A stretch of DNA of 64,000 bases. It comes from Eudorina sp. 2006-703-Eu-15 (Eukaryota > Chlorophyta > Chlorophyceae > Chlamydomonadales > Volvocaceae). The translations under genes and the position numbers were made by a program. The DNA is taken from positions 1-64,000 of the forward strand of contig BDSI01000007.1 in the NCBI GenBank assembly GCA_003117195.1, read 5' to 3'. The notes beneath the pieces were generated by a model. The model did no database searches, was not told the origin of the DNA, and was given only the letters and a program-made list of their open reading frames with translations. Shown one piece after another: positions 23,101 to 35,479 of this stretch. Position 1 is the first letter of the stretch. Each line of letters starts with the position of its first letter.

Positions 23101-26100
23101 CCACCTCGATGTGAAACAGCGCGCCGCCGCCCGCATCCATGCCGCCAGGAGAGCCGCCGCTGCCGCCGCCGGCGACCCAGTGCAGCTTGGGTCCACCGAC
23201 CCGTGGGTCAGTGACAACCGTGAAGACGCTGAGCAGGTGGACGCAGCCCTCCACCACCACGGTCCGCGCGGACGACATGTACGACAGTTGCTGGGACGAC
23301 CCCAGCGCCGTACGGTAGGCGGCTGCCAGCTCCGCGGCGGCTTGTGGGAAGGGCACGTCGTCGTGTCGTCGCACCTGTACGAATGCAGTACGGTGACGAG
23401 GTCGTTAAGTCGACACCAGGACGCTTTGCGGACATGACCCCCTTAACGCGATGCGTTGCTGCCCACAGAGAACATGGTAGTGTTCGCGTCTGTTCCCCTA
23501 CCTCTCCGTCCGCTACGTTAGTGTAAGTAATCCTTACAAGTGGCCATGTTGCCTGACTTGCCCACACAGAATCCTCCCGCGACCCTAACCCGATGCAATA
23601 AAACTCCCTCAGCGCGCTGTCCTGCCCTTATACGCGGAAGGCCGCACCTCACGAGCTGCCTGTCGTACCCAACACCGTCCGTGCCTCTCCCAGACGCGGC
23701 AGTACGACATCCCTAAGTGTTGTAACCCCTTTGGCAGTCCCGTCCCACGTTTTCGTACCATCCTGCCGTACATTCTTACCTTGACGGACACCATCACCGT
23801 CCGAGTCAGCGCCTGGTAGGCCGGCAGCGGCGGTGAACTCGGGTGGCCCCCTCCTAAGACGAGACGCTGGGCGGGGCACAGGTGGTGGGATGTCGGGATC
23901 TGGAGGGCTCGCGGGGAAGCGGGTCGGGCCACCAGCACACCCCGGAGGACCGGCGGTCGGGAGACTGCGGCCGGCGGCCCCTGCTGTGGGGACACAGCCG
24001 CCGCCGCCGCCGCTGCCGAGTCTGCCGCCGCCAAGTCTGCCGCCGCTGGGGCCGAGACTGAGCCCACGTCCACTGGGGTTGAGGCTGAGGCTGACGCTGT
24101 CGCAACCGGACTGTGGGGTGGACCCTCGGCGACGCCGCTGCCCTCACTGCACCCCGACTCGCTGCCGCCGCCGGCAGCGCCAACACCGCTGCGGCTCAGC
24201 GTGAGCGGCGAGGCATGAAGACCGTCGCTTGCTTGGATGCCGTACACTGGGAACGATGATGCACTGCCGCCGCCGTCGGACGTCACGCCGGCGTCCGGTG
24301 TCCTGCTCTTGGAGGGTTGCTGCGGGGTCGCCGGCGCTTGCGGCGGGGATCTCGGAGCCGACGGCGGCGCCGCCGGGGCCCGGGTCCGCTCCAGGGCGGC
24401 GCCGACGGCGGCGGCGGCGGCAGCGGCGGAGTGCTCCGGGGACGTGTGGTCCGGGTAGAACTGCTGTTGGTTCCGAAATGAGGCCGCCATCACCAGTGTC
24501 CTGGTGCCAGAAAACGTGCGACGTTATGGGATGTGGGATGTGGGATGTGAGGACCCAGTGCAGGGGTAACCGGTGCTTTCCAGGGCGGTCCTAGGTGCCA
24601 CCGTGGCGAGTCAACCGACGTGGCGGCCCGACCGACATACCGGTACGGCCCTCTAGGCGCTGCACGCTCCCTCTCTCCGGGTATGCCTTCCCGTGGCACG
24701 GTTATGGTGGAAAGCCAGGGTCAAGCAATTGCGTGCGAACTCGCGCCCACCTGAACCTCTCACGCTGCGCTCTCTCCAGCCGCCCCACCAGCCACGTGGG
24801 CGCCGCGAAGTACGCCGCCAGGTGCAGCAGCAGCCATGCGGGCTGTAGCACGGGGGCAGCAGCCGCGGGGCCCAGTGTACGGCGGGTGGCGATGTAGGCG
24901 GTCGCCACCGCCAGCACCCACTCCAGCAGACCGAACGGCACTTGGTACGACAGCGGCACCTGACAGGAGCACGGTATCAGTTGGGTGCTTGGGTCATGGC
25001 CCTACGCCAATGCCTCGACGGTTAAGACGTGAACGGTTGGTGTTGTGCAGGCTGTATTGATGAGCATCTGTCGAATGTGACGTGGACTCGGTAAAACCTT
25101 GTGAAGTACAACGCTGGCGCCGAAGATCGCATTCGGGTCTTTGGGATCATGCGCACCCCTTGTAAAACATCAAGTGTCACCGTACATCGGGTTGTCTGGC
25201 CATAACCATTGCCCCCTGGGTATTCAGCCACTCACCCGCTCCAGTACGACAGCAACCGCAGCGAAGTACACGAAGCCTAGGTTCAGCACGCCGCCCGTGA
25301 CGTGTTTGTACGACGGCATGTAGTACAACGCTGTCGTGGCGGCGACGCAGGCGGGCGGAGCCAAGCAGGCCGCCAGCAGGTTGCCGACCATCATGGACAG
25401 GCGGATGGCCAGCACCAACGAGTGCCGTACTCTGACGTACAGCCCCGGTTGCTGCTGCGGAGGGGCAATCGGGTCCAGAAGGTATTGGCATTAGCCGCAT
25501 GAGCCGCGCCCTTGGCCAGGTCGAAGCGGGACCCACGCACTGTAACCGGAGAAGCTGTGGAAAAGCATTGTTACCATAGCAGCTCAAGGTGGGTACTGCA
25601 CTGCCATAACTGTGATTAGAGGGGTCTTGTGGCAATGGTATTGCACCGTTTCGCAGGCGCTATACCCTTCAAACGGTGCATCACACACAGGTAATAAAGC
25701 CCCAACACGCATCCGCTTGAATCACGGGTCAGCCAAATAATGACGGACGGACGTTCTTCGGGGGTACATACAGCACCCTGCCGTACGTACCAGCAGCACC
25801 ACCAGCGCCGCTACCAGCGTGGCCATGTAGAAGAGGACGCTGAAGTCACGTCGTACGGCAGCGTACAGCACATTGGAAAGGAAGGTCCTGCATGCGCACC
25901 AGCAGTACCAGCAGTATCAGCAGTACCAGCAGCACAGCAGCGGCGGCAACATGAGCCGGTCGGGACGAAGAGCCCACCTTGTAACGGTTGCGTCCCGAAA
26001 ACACGAGCTGGGACGTGGCCCATGATGCCCCCCTGGGGTCCGCTGTATGTCATCCCCAGTCACACGGCATGCAACATGCATCACAGCACGTAAACCTCCA

Positions 26101-27632
26101 TCCTAACGTTAACTTCCATCCATCCGTAACACCGGTAGGGTCACCGGTCCGCCTTGTAACGGTTACTACTGCCGGGCTGTTGGTGTGCCGTGCGCAACCG
26201 CGCTAGCTCCTGGGATTACACCGACCGCTCTCCTGGACGGACGAAGACGGACGGAACGAAGCATGTCCGTCTCAATGCGTGGACCCGGCACCCGGGTGCG
26301 CCATGCGTCGGTCCCGGCAAGCCGCGGCAAGCCGCCCTTCTTTCGATCCCATCCCTTACTTGCTTGTTTCCCAGACGCGCAATCTCGAAGCGCCGTTACG
26401 TATCTCGACCCATGCGCCTTGGAAGGACGCCTGGGCGCACCCTATTAGCCCCCTACTGGTACTGGTACTCGTATATCCCATCCGATGGCTTGCGTGGGTG
26501 TACATCCCAGGCCGGCAGGCTAGGCAGGATACTTGGTTTATCGACACCATCAGCAACGCCCCGCTACTTTATTTCCGACATTGGATGGTGTTTGATCCGG
26601 GGAGTGAGCCGTACCTACCGCAGCGTGAAGGCATACTGCCCCAGGTCGCTGGCGGCGCAGGGGAAGGCCGCCAGCACCGCCGCGTCGGCAGCGAACAGTG
26701 GGTCGCAGCCCGGACAGCTGTGGGCGCCGCCGCCGCCGCTGTCTCCGGCGGCGAAGCCCGGCTCCGGCGGCCGCGTGGCCGCCACGGCCGCGGCCGCCGA
26801 GGGGCTGGGGCAGCCGGCGGCGTAGCTGGCCGCGCGGTTGAGCGTCACCACGCACATGAGCAGCGCCATGACCCACGAGATCAGATCCACGGAGGCGCTC
26901 TGTTCGTTGTGACCAACAGCCAGTAACGAACACCCGGGCACACAAATGGGGGACAAGGCCGGGTAAGGGTTTATTTCCGCAAGTACGGAGGCGGGTGGAT
27001 TATATGGGTGTAAAGGCGGTCCACTTGCAGACTCCTGGCTTGGTCGATAGATGCAGGGCTCATCATCACATCGCGGCGGAGAAGACTGAAAACCCAGATG
27101 CCAGCAGGTCGGAAGACAGGGTCGGCCTCCACCGCACACGCCCCAACCACGCAGAAACTGAATCCATGATGCTTATGTGGCGCAAAGCCATTTGGGATTT
27201 GGGTTTTACATTTTTCTTTTCGAACGAGTGTGGGAACGCAATTGGGTTGCAGCCGCGAATGAACGACCCGCGGGTCGTTCTGCTAGCTGCGCTGGCCGGC
27301 CGCATCTCGTGGCCTCTTCCATCCGCCGATGCGCGCCGCAGTCTGCTGCTGCGGGGCCTGCTCGGGGCCTGCGTGCGCAGGGTCGCCGCGCTTTTCTCTA
27401 AAGTCTACCTCACCTGGACGCTCATCCAGCGCTCGAACTGAAGCGCGTCTCTGCGCCGCTGCAGGGTGGCAGCCTTTCGGCTCTGCCCCTTGGCTGCCGT
27501 GGTCTGCTGGCGGTGGTGACTGCCAGCGGGACAAACGGACGACAAGCCCAGAGCTGCTGGAGGAGTTGATGGAGATGAACTCGTCGAGGGAGACAGCTCC
27601 CCAGGCGTGAAGGGCTGCCGGACGGCGGCCAT
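20145..27632 (-). CDS. Gene A: large polytopic membrane protein, novel volvocine family
   Basis: Eight exons (27414-27632, 26619-26899, 25791-25887, 25236-25454, 24751-24959, 23780-24500, 22302-23374, 20145-21990), all GT-AG and all in phase, giving about 1554 aa. Exon 2 starts SASVDLISWVMALLMCVVTL (membrane segment), then AGC, CPGC and FPC cysteines. Exon 3 encodes FYMATLVAALVVLL. Exon 4 has RLSMMVGNLLAACLAPPACV and ALYYMPSY. Exon 5 has GLLEWVLAVATAYIATRR and WLLLHLAAYFAAPTWLVGRL. The tail contains VVVEGCVHLLSVFTVV, RPGVMFVHLLAPPP, LATLPLLVLPTTAAAAEL and an Ala-rich hydrophobic C-terminus. It is paralogous to genes B and C by exon order, phase and motifs. The start at 27632 is the best in-frame ATG (context GAGGATGG), but a further 5' exon cannot be excluded. 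Palindromes GACCCRYGGGTC lie in its last two exons. Function unknown; probably a membrane sensor or scaffold. Confidence 0.85.
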
Positions 27633-29458
27633 CCTCTTCTTGCTGCGACTTGCTGCAGCGCCCCAACAGCCGATGAGGCGCCGGCCTGGCCGTTCGTTGA
27701 CCCCTGATGAAGATCAACCTTCACGGGCGCCGCAAAGAACCGGCGCTGCGCGCCCGCACCCCGCAGCAAAAGAAAGATAGGTCAGACTCGGAGACTGTAC
27801 GTGACGGCATCCAAGGGAAGTACTGATGGTACTGACGACAAGCTGGCTGCCTTTCTCAACAGAGTTGCTGGCGGCAAATTAAGGACACAGGCTCATCCTT
27901 GCAAGGTAGAGCTCGGTGCACGAAAGGAAAAAAATGAGCAATCTGATCTGGTTGTCTGTGCCGTGCAAGAAAATTTCAAAAAGATTCTGTTATTTCCATA
28001 TCTGCCAGGACCGTCCGCCAGTCAAACCGGATCGTTGGGCCTAGGATCATGTTACCACGGTTGTCATGCTTGTGTCAGGTAAGCTGTTCGCTTCCAGTTG
28101 TAGCTGTTTGACTTCTGTGGTGAGACAAATCGCACGACCACGTACGTACACTCTGGTACACTGCGTCATCCAGCTGTCGGCGCAATATTGCGACAAAGGA
28201 CTTAGCTGTACTTTTTTGCGAAATTGTAGCCGCTTGCTGTTTGGAGCCTGAGTTGGTGGTCCGGGGCGTGTGGCCTCACTGCTTGCACCGCTTACAGATC
28301 CAAAGCTTCGTCCCGGATGCCAGTCCCCTATGTTTGTCGGAATCACGGCTTCGTAGGAGGGGGTTGGCCTCATGCATCATACGGCTCCGATCGTTCTAGC
28401 ATGCATGCTGTGTATCGTTACATGCCAAGAAACGGTAGGACCCATGGGTCGGTCGTGACCCCCGCCCTGCGCTGCTGCAAACCGCGTCTACCGGTGCGAC
28501 CCGCCTCCCTACTTTTCAATATATATGTTACAACAGCAAGCTTAACAAAGGCCACTAGACAATGGCCCCAAACGGGATGAATGATTACCTTGCATGTGGA
28601 TATTTGGGGGGGACCTAGCCAGCTCGCGCGCCGCAAGCTAGTGCGCCAACTGCGTGCAACCCCTAGCAGCAAAAAGCTTGCCGCGAGCAAATAATTCTGG
28701 GCTAAGATTTTTGGTGCCGCTTGTGCGCTCGGTGCCACTTATGCGAGGCAGAGCGGTAATCTCTTGCGCTTCGTTCATCGTTTTGGCGCCGCTGGGCGCC
28801 GCTGGGTCGTTCTCGGCACCCTGAAGGACTGACGGCGCTGAAGCTGACGTAGATAGCTGACCCAGGTAGTTGACAATCCACCTCAGGAATAGTTTGCGCC
28901 GCAGCAAGGCAGGCATCGCAAAAATTATGTCTTTCGCGCTTCAGTCGTCACCTCTACGTGTTGCACGACAGTCGGCCAGCTCGTCGATTCGATTCCTGGC
29001 GAACACGCCACCTTCCTCAACCTCTGCGCCACAACATAAACCTAAAATAAACTGTATGACATCGGCCCAGCAGACACGCCACAGATCGCTACGATTCCGG
29101 GAGTGTCACGTAGCCGCCACCCGTTACGCTCTTTTACCTCGCTGTCGCCTTGTCCGGTCTGCACTCGCTTTTCGAATTGACGACAGTAATTTCAAGCGTG
29201 GGCATCGTAAACGAGCTCTTCAACGAAGGATACTCCCAAAGTGGACCGGGGAGCCCGGGAGCAGCCTTTCACGTTTGCACACCTTGCTTACTTCCGGCCC
29301 AGCAAGCTGTAGCCCTATCGGTCTTATCGACTGATCTGAGACAGACTTTTATCCTGGAATTTTCTCCGCGACGACCACGTTGACAGCAGCCGACTGCGCA
29401 GCTGCCGCGGGCTTCCCTCTCCGCCAAGGAAACTAATTCTTCCCGCGGACGAAAACAA
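27633..29458. other. Divergent intergenic region between gene A and the hydrophobic-hairpin gene
   Basis: About 1.8 kb of shared upstream DNA. A GACCCATGGGTC palindrome sits at 28439-28450. An open frame from an ATG at 28928 (plus) begins MSFALQSSPLRVARQSASSS and resembles an organellar presequence, but no downstream exon in phase could be fixed, so I do not call it as a gene. Confidence 0.35.
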
Positions 29459-30186
29459 ATGCTCGAGGTCTACCGTCACGGGGCGCGGCACGGCGCCTTC
29501 GGTGCCCATCATCACCATCCTCCTCACCACCACACCTCATCAGTGCTCCAGTCCTACCGGCCTCATCAGCAGCAGCACTCTGCTGGGAGCGCCTTCGGCG
29601 CGCTGGGTGACTGGACGGACGCGCTCCTGCCGCGTAGCGCCAACGGGTCGCCGGCGCCCACCTTCAACGTGTGGGAGCTGTCCCCCAACAAGCTCCGCAC
29701 CGCGGCCGTCGCCTTCACCTTCGTGGTGACGGCGGGCTACATCAGCATGCTGGCAGCCGGCGGTGAGTCGCGTTAGTATGTACCTCCTTCGTTCGTTGCC
29801 TCCCTCGCACCTTGCCTGTCCAGCGCTCAAAGCGCTCCCAGCGTGCGTGCTTGCACCCCGGCAATTGTGGATGTCGGTGCGTGTCCGCCCGCAAGCCCCC
29901 GCCCCCCCCGACGCCTACCCTACCCACCTCCTCTGCCCTCCGGCGGCCGAACAGGTCTGCTGGCCATCCTCGTCACGGGCGCCGTGGTGACGTGCTGCGT
30001 CCTGCTGACCGTCCTCACCTGTGCCACCCTCATCACCCTCATCGTCACCGGCGTGCCCGTCGGCTACGCCATCGTCCGGCTGCTCATGTCGGCCCGCACC
30101 CGCAAGCCGGAGGACGACCGCGAGGGCGGCGGCGGTTTCGGCTTCGGCAGCGGCACCGCCGCCCCGGGTCTGTTCTCCGGCCTGTT

Positions 30187-30222
<36 letters not shown>

Positions 30223-30355
30223 ACAGCGGCATGGCGACCAGGACGCGGACCGACAGCAGCCTGGCGGCGGCGGCGGTGGATTCAGTGCACGGGCGGGCGG
30301 CGCCGGCGGGTGGCGGTTCAGAGCCGAGGACGAGGGGGATGCCGACGAGGAGTGA
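29459..30355 (+). CDS. Small protein with a long hydrophobic hairpin and Gly-rich tail
   Basis: Two exons, 29459-29762 and 29955-30355, joined in phase (G|GT), give about 234 aa. The start ATG has A at -3. The N-terminus is His/Gln-rich (HHHHPPHHHTSS), followed by FNVWELSPNKLRTAAVAFTF. A nearly continuous hydrophobic stretch of about 65 residues follows (TAGYISMLAAGGLLAILVTG, VVTCCVLLTVLTCATLITLI, VTGVPVGYAIVRLLMSARTR). The tail is poly-Gly and acidic. A single long hydrophobic hairpin with hydrophilic ends is typical of lipid-droplet or ER-hairpin proteins (oleosin-like, LDAF1-like, reticulon-like). That is inference from shape only; no oleosin proline-knot motif was found. Two ordinary membrane helices are the alternative. 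Confidence 0.7.
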
Positions 30356-33300
30356 TGACGGGCAGTGATGACGGCACACGGCTTGACCGGCGGGGGCCAG
30401 GTGCCTCGGATTCGTCGGCGCCGGCGTCGGACCGTGTTTGGTGACTTGGTTTAGGGGCCGTACTGCATTGCCGTACCAGGAAGTTAGGGGAAGGGCGGAA
30501 GGCAAAGTTAAGGGAACGAAGGCAAAGGGTGTATACAAGCAGATGCAGGCTTAACGTGAATGGACGATAACTGTGAAGATCGTAGCCTATCGAGGGCGCT
30601 GTAGGGGGGGTATAAGTAAAACGACGGGACCTGGGCGAAGCGGGAACGCGAAGGGACAAGGGGGATGCGGTGAGGATGGATGCAGGGGTTGGGAAATTCT
30701 GAAGGCGTTCGACACTGGTCCATTTTGGATGGGGGTGCTGCGGATCAGGTGTTTGTCTGCAACTCCTGCTGTGGTGGGTTTTTCGTGCAGGACGTGCCCG
30801 ACGCGTGGGGGTGGTCGGTCAAATTTCTGGTGTACTGCCGGGCTGGCTGAGTGCAATGTAGGTCCCTGAAGGCGGCGGAGTCGGCTCTGGCGCGGTTTTG
30901 TCGGTGACGCCACTGGGCCGCTGCGGTCCCGCGGTGCGAGTCGTGCCGCGCCGCGGAACAGCTCTCACGGTGTACGAACATACAGTGTACGGCGTGCCTT
31001 TAGTTTGTGCGCGTCATCAGCAGAGCTGTGCTGACTCTTGCAACTGCCGGGTGCGTCGGGCAGCCGCGGTGCCGCTGCTCCAGGGAACGAACGGAATTGT
31101 GCAAACGGGCGCGAAGGGAACGGAACGAGCCGTACGTACTGCATTGCAGTACTCGCGGACGCTTTTGACAGGAGGATGCAATGGGCATCACGCGGCCAAG
31201 AGCTGCCATAGTGCATGTTGTGCGGCGACAACTGTGTTGGCAGCAACGTGCATGTACGACATGTGCACGGCATACGCATCCGCGCGGCTGCAGGACGCGC
31301 CTTGGATTTGGTTTCGGAGCCGGAGGACGTGTGCTCCCCGGGCGCCGCGAGGGAGGGGGAGGGGGAGGGGGTGGGGTGGGGTGCATAATCAATGATGGGA
31401 CCCGTCACCCGTGTGCCGTACAGCCACACGGGGCCCCACTCGGGGCTTCAGCGGGGTTTCACACCGGCGCTGGGACTTGCCGGCGCTTGTACACTAAAGT
31501 AGTTTGGGGTGCTGTGTCGTTTGAAGGTCGGCTGGTTTGCAGCACCTCGCGGGATGCTGGCTGCCCATCGCCCGGGAGCCGCCCGCTCCGGGACCCACGC
31601 GCCGCCGCAGATCCGCCGGCCGGCAGCTCCCGCTCCTCGAGCGCGGCTGTGTCTCTCTCTCCCTCTCTCTGGACACATGGGGGTAGGGGGAGGCGGGAGA
31701 TGTTCCCAACACGCGCCCGCGTTGGAGTCCGCTGTAAACCTCGTCCATGTGCCGTACCCCCGCATGTACGAACCAGCGCTCCCGCAGCGGCGCTTCCGGG
31801 TGGTGTTCGGGTCACCTACGGGGTGTGCACCCACCCACCTCAATGAGGAGGGCGCCCGTCTGGACGTAGATTGTGGGTATGGGAGGTGGGTGTGGGCGGT
31901 GGGAACATTATTATCAAGGGTGTTACAGCGGACCCCGCTAGGGTCATCGGTGACAGCCAAAGCTTCCTCACCATAAACCTCATAAACGACACCGCGCCAC
32001 CATGGCGCACCGGACAGGCTCCACAAGTGCACCGAAATACTCCCCGTGCCCACTCTACCAGCGAACATGCTCTTGAGAGGTTGGTTGACACCCGGTAGGT
32101 GACCCACGGTTGCGGCGGCAGCCTTGGGACCTCCGGGGACAGCGGTTCGGCCTTGGCCTTCTTCGGTGGTCTTTCTCGGCCAGGGGGAGGGGGACTGGGC
32201 AGGGAGGGGCGTCTCGCGCGCGCGCGTTGACCGCAGTCAGAGCAGCGCCACGCCAGACGTCAAAAACATCCTGCTTTCGAATATAAACGTAAGGAGATCC
32301 TCCTGTGGAGAGATGCTGAGATTCCTCTTAAGGGTGCGCGTGCAATCTGCCACACCTGTCCCACCCGGCACGCCCATTGTGATTTAGCACGTGGCACACC
32401 GCCCTTAGCCACGCGTCCGCGTCCGTTATGTAACATGCGACCAGACCACAGTCGGAGGCCACATCCCAGCAAAACATGCCGCACATCCCCTTTTCCCCCA
32501 CGCGGCCAGCAACAGGAACACAGCCAGGGCCGTGCTCCGGCGACGATCAGTCCGACCGTACCGTACCGTTATCCACACACCGGACCAGGACCCATGGACC
32601 CTGTGCCGGCAGTATGTCCTATCTGGACACACCCCAAGTATCGTATATGCTATATGGCGCAGCGGGCTCCCTGGTCGTCGCGCCACAGCACAGCACGGCA
32701 CAGCCGACCAAGTCACCGCGCACTCCCCACCATGACCACCACCAGACAGTGAAGCACAGTAAAGCGCAAGGCAGCGGGGCGGATTGACGCGCCCAACCCA
32801 TCAGTGCTCAATTTCCTGTTCAGACAGGGTACCAATCGTTGGTATAATAAGTATGTATACATCGTATGCATCTATAGGTTTATGCATCTAAAGGTAGCTG
32901 GATTATTACGCCTTGATTCGGCCGCCGTGGGTACGGCAAACCACGGCCTGCATTATCCCGGATCAGGGGAGATCCGAATCCGTAATCTTGACGCACACAA
33001 ACCGACAAACCGACAGCCCGACAGCATCAAACCATCTGGAAGACCGCACCGCCCCGGAAGGCGTGCGTCAGGGAAAGCCCCCCACCCACGCCTCCGGGAG
33101 AGCGCGACTTGCCACACAGCGCACAACGGACAGTGCATCAGTACTTGTCTTGTCTGGCAATGAAGACATCAGTAATTATCTCCATCCTCATCCTCACCTG
33201 CATCCGTACGGTGCCTTATTAGCGGCGACATCAAACATCCACCACAGCATCCTCCGGCTCCCTCTTGGCGCCGCAGAGAGCCCTCGGACCGCTTCCACCC

Positions 33301-35479
33301 GCGCAGGTGGACCGCGCCTTTCCCTCCCCTCCCTCGCTCACCGTCAGCCCTCAAACGGTTCGCCGCTGACCGCACCGAATGTGGGGTCTGGGCCGCGGAC
33401 CGCGCCACGTCAGCGCATCTAGTCTTGAGGGCGCCGGTGTCCGCTGCAAACAATGTAGAGAGGCGCCTACGAGCTATCTGGGCCCGGTCGGGACTCGGGT
33501 CGTCCACCTTGTAACGATTATTATAAACCACAGACCAGGTGATGGGCAGGAGGCGATCCCTGCGCTTGCTGCCTGCACCGCGTAGGGCGCCGGACCCCAG
33601 CACCCAACGTCTGTGCTGTGCGCGGACGACATCGCTGACGCCCCAAACTCCTCCAAAGTGCCAATCTCCTCCAGTGCCCTGCCCTGCCCCCCCCTCATCG
33701 CCGCCTCGGCACCCGCACCCGTCAGATGTCCACGCCTGCGATGCGCTCCGACGCAGCGCAGCCAGGTCTTAGGTACAGAGACGCACACAAATTGATGTTC
33801 CGAAACCCACAACCACCCGTTCCGTACATCACAAACGAATAACACGCACCTCACGCTCGACACAGCAGTTATGAGCTCGCACTCAACTCGAGCCTCTGGT
33901 ATTATTATTACTATTACTATGAAAGGGTCTGTAAAACCCAAGCGGGTCGAACGACCTTGTTTATCGGAACATGTGTCAGGCATCCGGCCTGGTCTACACC
34001 CGACACCCCGCCCAGCAGTCCTGGCATTCGAGCTCTTCCACACATTCCACCTCTCCCACCGCTCCACCACTCCCAGTGAGGCCGCGAGCGCCTCCTCACC
34101 GGTGCGCCCTCCCCCACTCCTCCTGTGCCCCAGTCCCCCCGGTCCCGACCCTTCGCCCGGGGGGGGGGGGCACTCATCCTCCCGACTGACTGACTGACTT
34201 ACGCGGGCTATAAGCCCTCCGAACGCGATACATCGCGTTCGAGACATCTCCACCACCTACCCCACCTCAACATAAGATGCGGCGGCCAAGTCCCCCACCC
34301 GTCCACCAATGCCTACCGCTTTCTTATTACCCCTCCGCCCACCTGGACAATGCAAACCCCCCGACAGCTGATGCCTGCGCCCTGCCCTTCCCTTCCCAGC
34401 TTTCACTGACTTGTCTGGGAGGTTGGGGAGCTCGCCCGATGTTTCTGCCGTAGAACGCTGCGACGCATGCGCCCACGCGCCGTAATCGCGCCCCCAGCAC
34501 GACATCACAGTCTGCACACACACAGGGGCCTGAGGCCGGCGCGGGCGGTCGCAGCGCCCGCCATGGGGGCCGCTCTGCTCTCCCCGCCGGCTCGGCCTAG
34601 CCCAGTCCTCTGGCTGCTACATCTCGCTGCTCAGCCCGTTTGGTGACGTTGCGTGACAACCCCTGGCCACCTGCTGCTGCGTGGGAGGGAGGGAATTCTT
34701 TTGAAGATTCCAAGAAGCAGAGAGGGAGCGAGGCACGCTCGGGAGCAGGACGTGGCTACGACCAGCAACGGTGTGTGGGGGCCTAGGTAGGCGGCCTCGT
34801 GGAGCTTCGGGCTGCTGCTCAAGGAACGATGTGCAGATGGGGTATAGCTCAGGAGGTTGTCCGATGGGGGGTGCGGGCTGTCCGGTACGGGGAGATCGTC
34901 AGATTTGGGGGAGGTGTCCGATGGGCGTGTGTATGTGTGTGTCAGATTAGGGGGGAGAGGCTGTCAGATGAGAACAACACGGAGAGGAGGGCTGGTGGGG
35001 AGCAGGGCGACCGGGCAATGTCGCACGAGGCACGACGCACGATGAAGATCACACGGCGCGCTGGCGCCATTTTCCAATCCGTGTGACTCCTGTGACCCAT
35101 GGGTCGGTCTCAACACCCGACATGGGACGTGACCCATGGGTCAGTCTCCACGCCCCTGATGGAGCCGTTAAGCCCTCCCTTGCACAGCTCAGGAAGACAA
35201 GGCGCGTCGCAGTGCCGCGCGACTGGGCCCGCCGTACGAACCGTGCATACGGCAACAATACGGCAACAGTGGCGCCAACATGTTCCCTGGTATGAGCCAG
35301 CTAATCAAGACGTGCGCGATCTGCGATGCAAAAGCACTCCCGCAAAGCATTGCGGTCGGCCCAACTTTTCCACCTTGTGCGCCCCACCTCCAAAGCCCTG
35401 TCCGCCGGCGCCCCTGCCCCAACCCGACCTTCCATTCACTCCAACCGCCCTCCACTCACCGCCCTCCACTCACCCGCCA
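30356..35479. other. Long intergenic region with scattered repeats
   Basis: About 5.1 kb between the hairpin-protein gene and the 3' end of the CRAL-TRIO gene. It contains dispersed-repeat copy 2, G/A-rich simple stretches (about 31340-31385 and 34800-35040), a C-rich run near 34150, and two GACCCATGGGTC palindromes 37 bases apart (35094 and 35131). Several open frames of 150-260 codons (for example 33474-34256 minus) have no recognisable motif, and I do not call them genes. Confidence 0.4.
31895..32070 (-). repeat. Dispersed repeat, copy 2
   Basis: Inverted counterpart of the copy in the NNT intron (594-770). Same landmarks in reverse complement, beginning with an ATTATTATC-like end and ending at CCCCGTGCCCACTCTACCAG. 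The copies differ by substitutions and small indels, so this is an old interspersed element and not an assembly duplication. Confidence 0.7.

Noticed and set aside
28928..29334. Possible mitochondrial protein starting MSFALQSSPLRVARQ
   Set aside because: The presequence-like start is suggestive but no in-phase downstream exon or domain could be found.
33474..34256. 260-codon minus-strand open frame
   Set aside because: Contains translated simple repeats (IVIVIII) and no recognisable motif; probably chance in stop-poor DNA.
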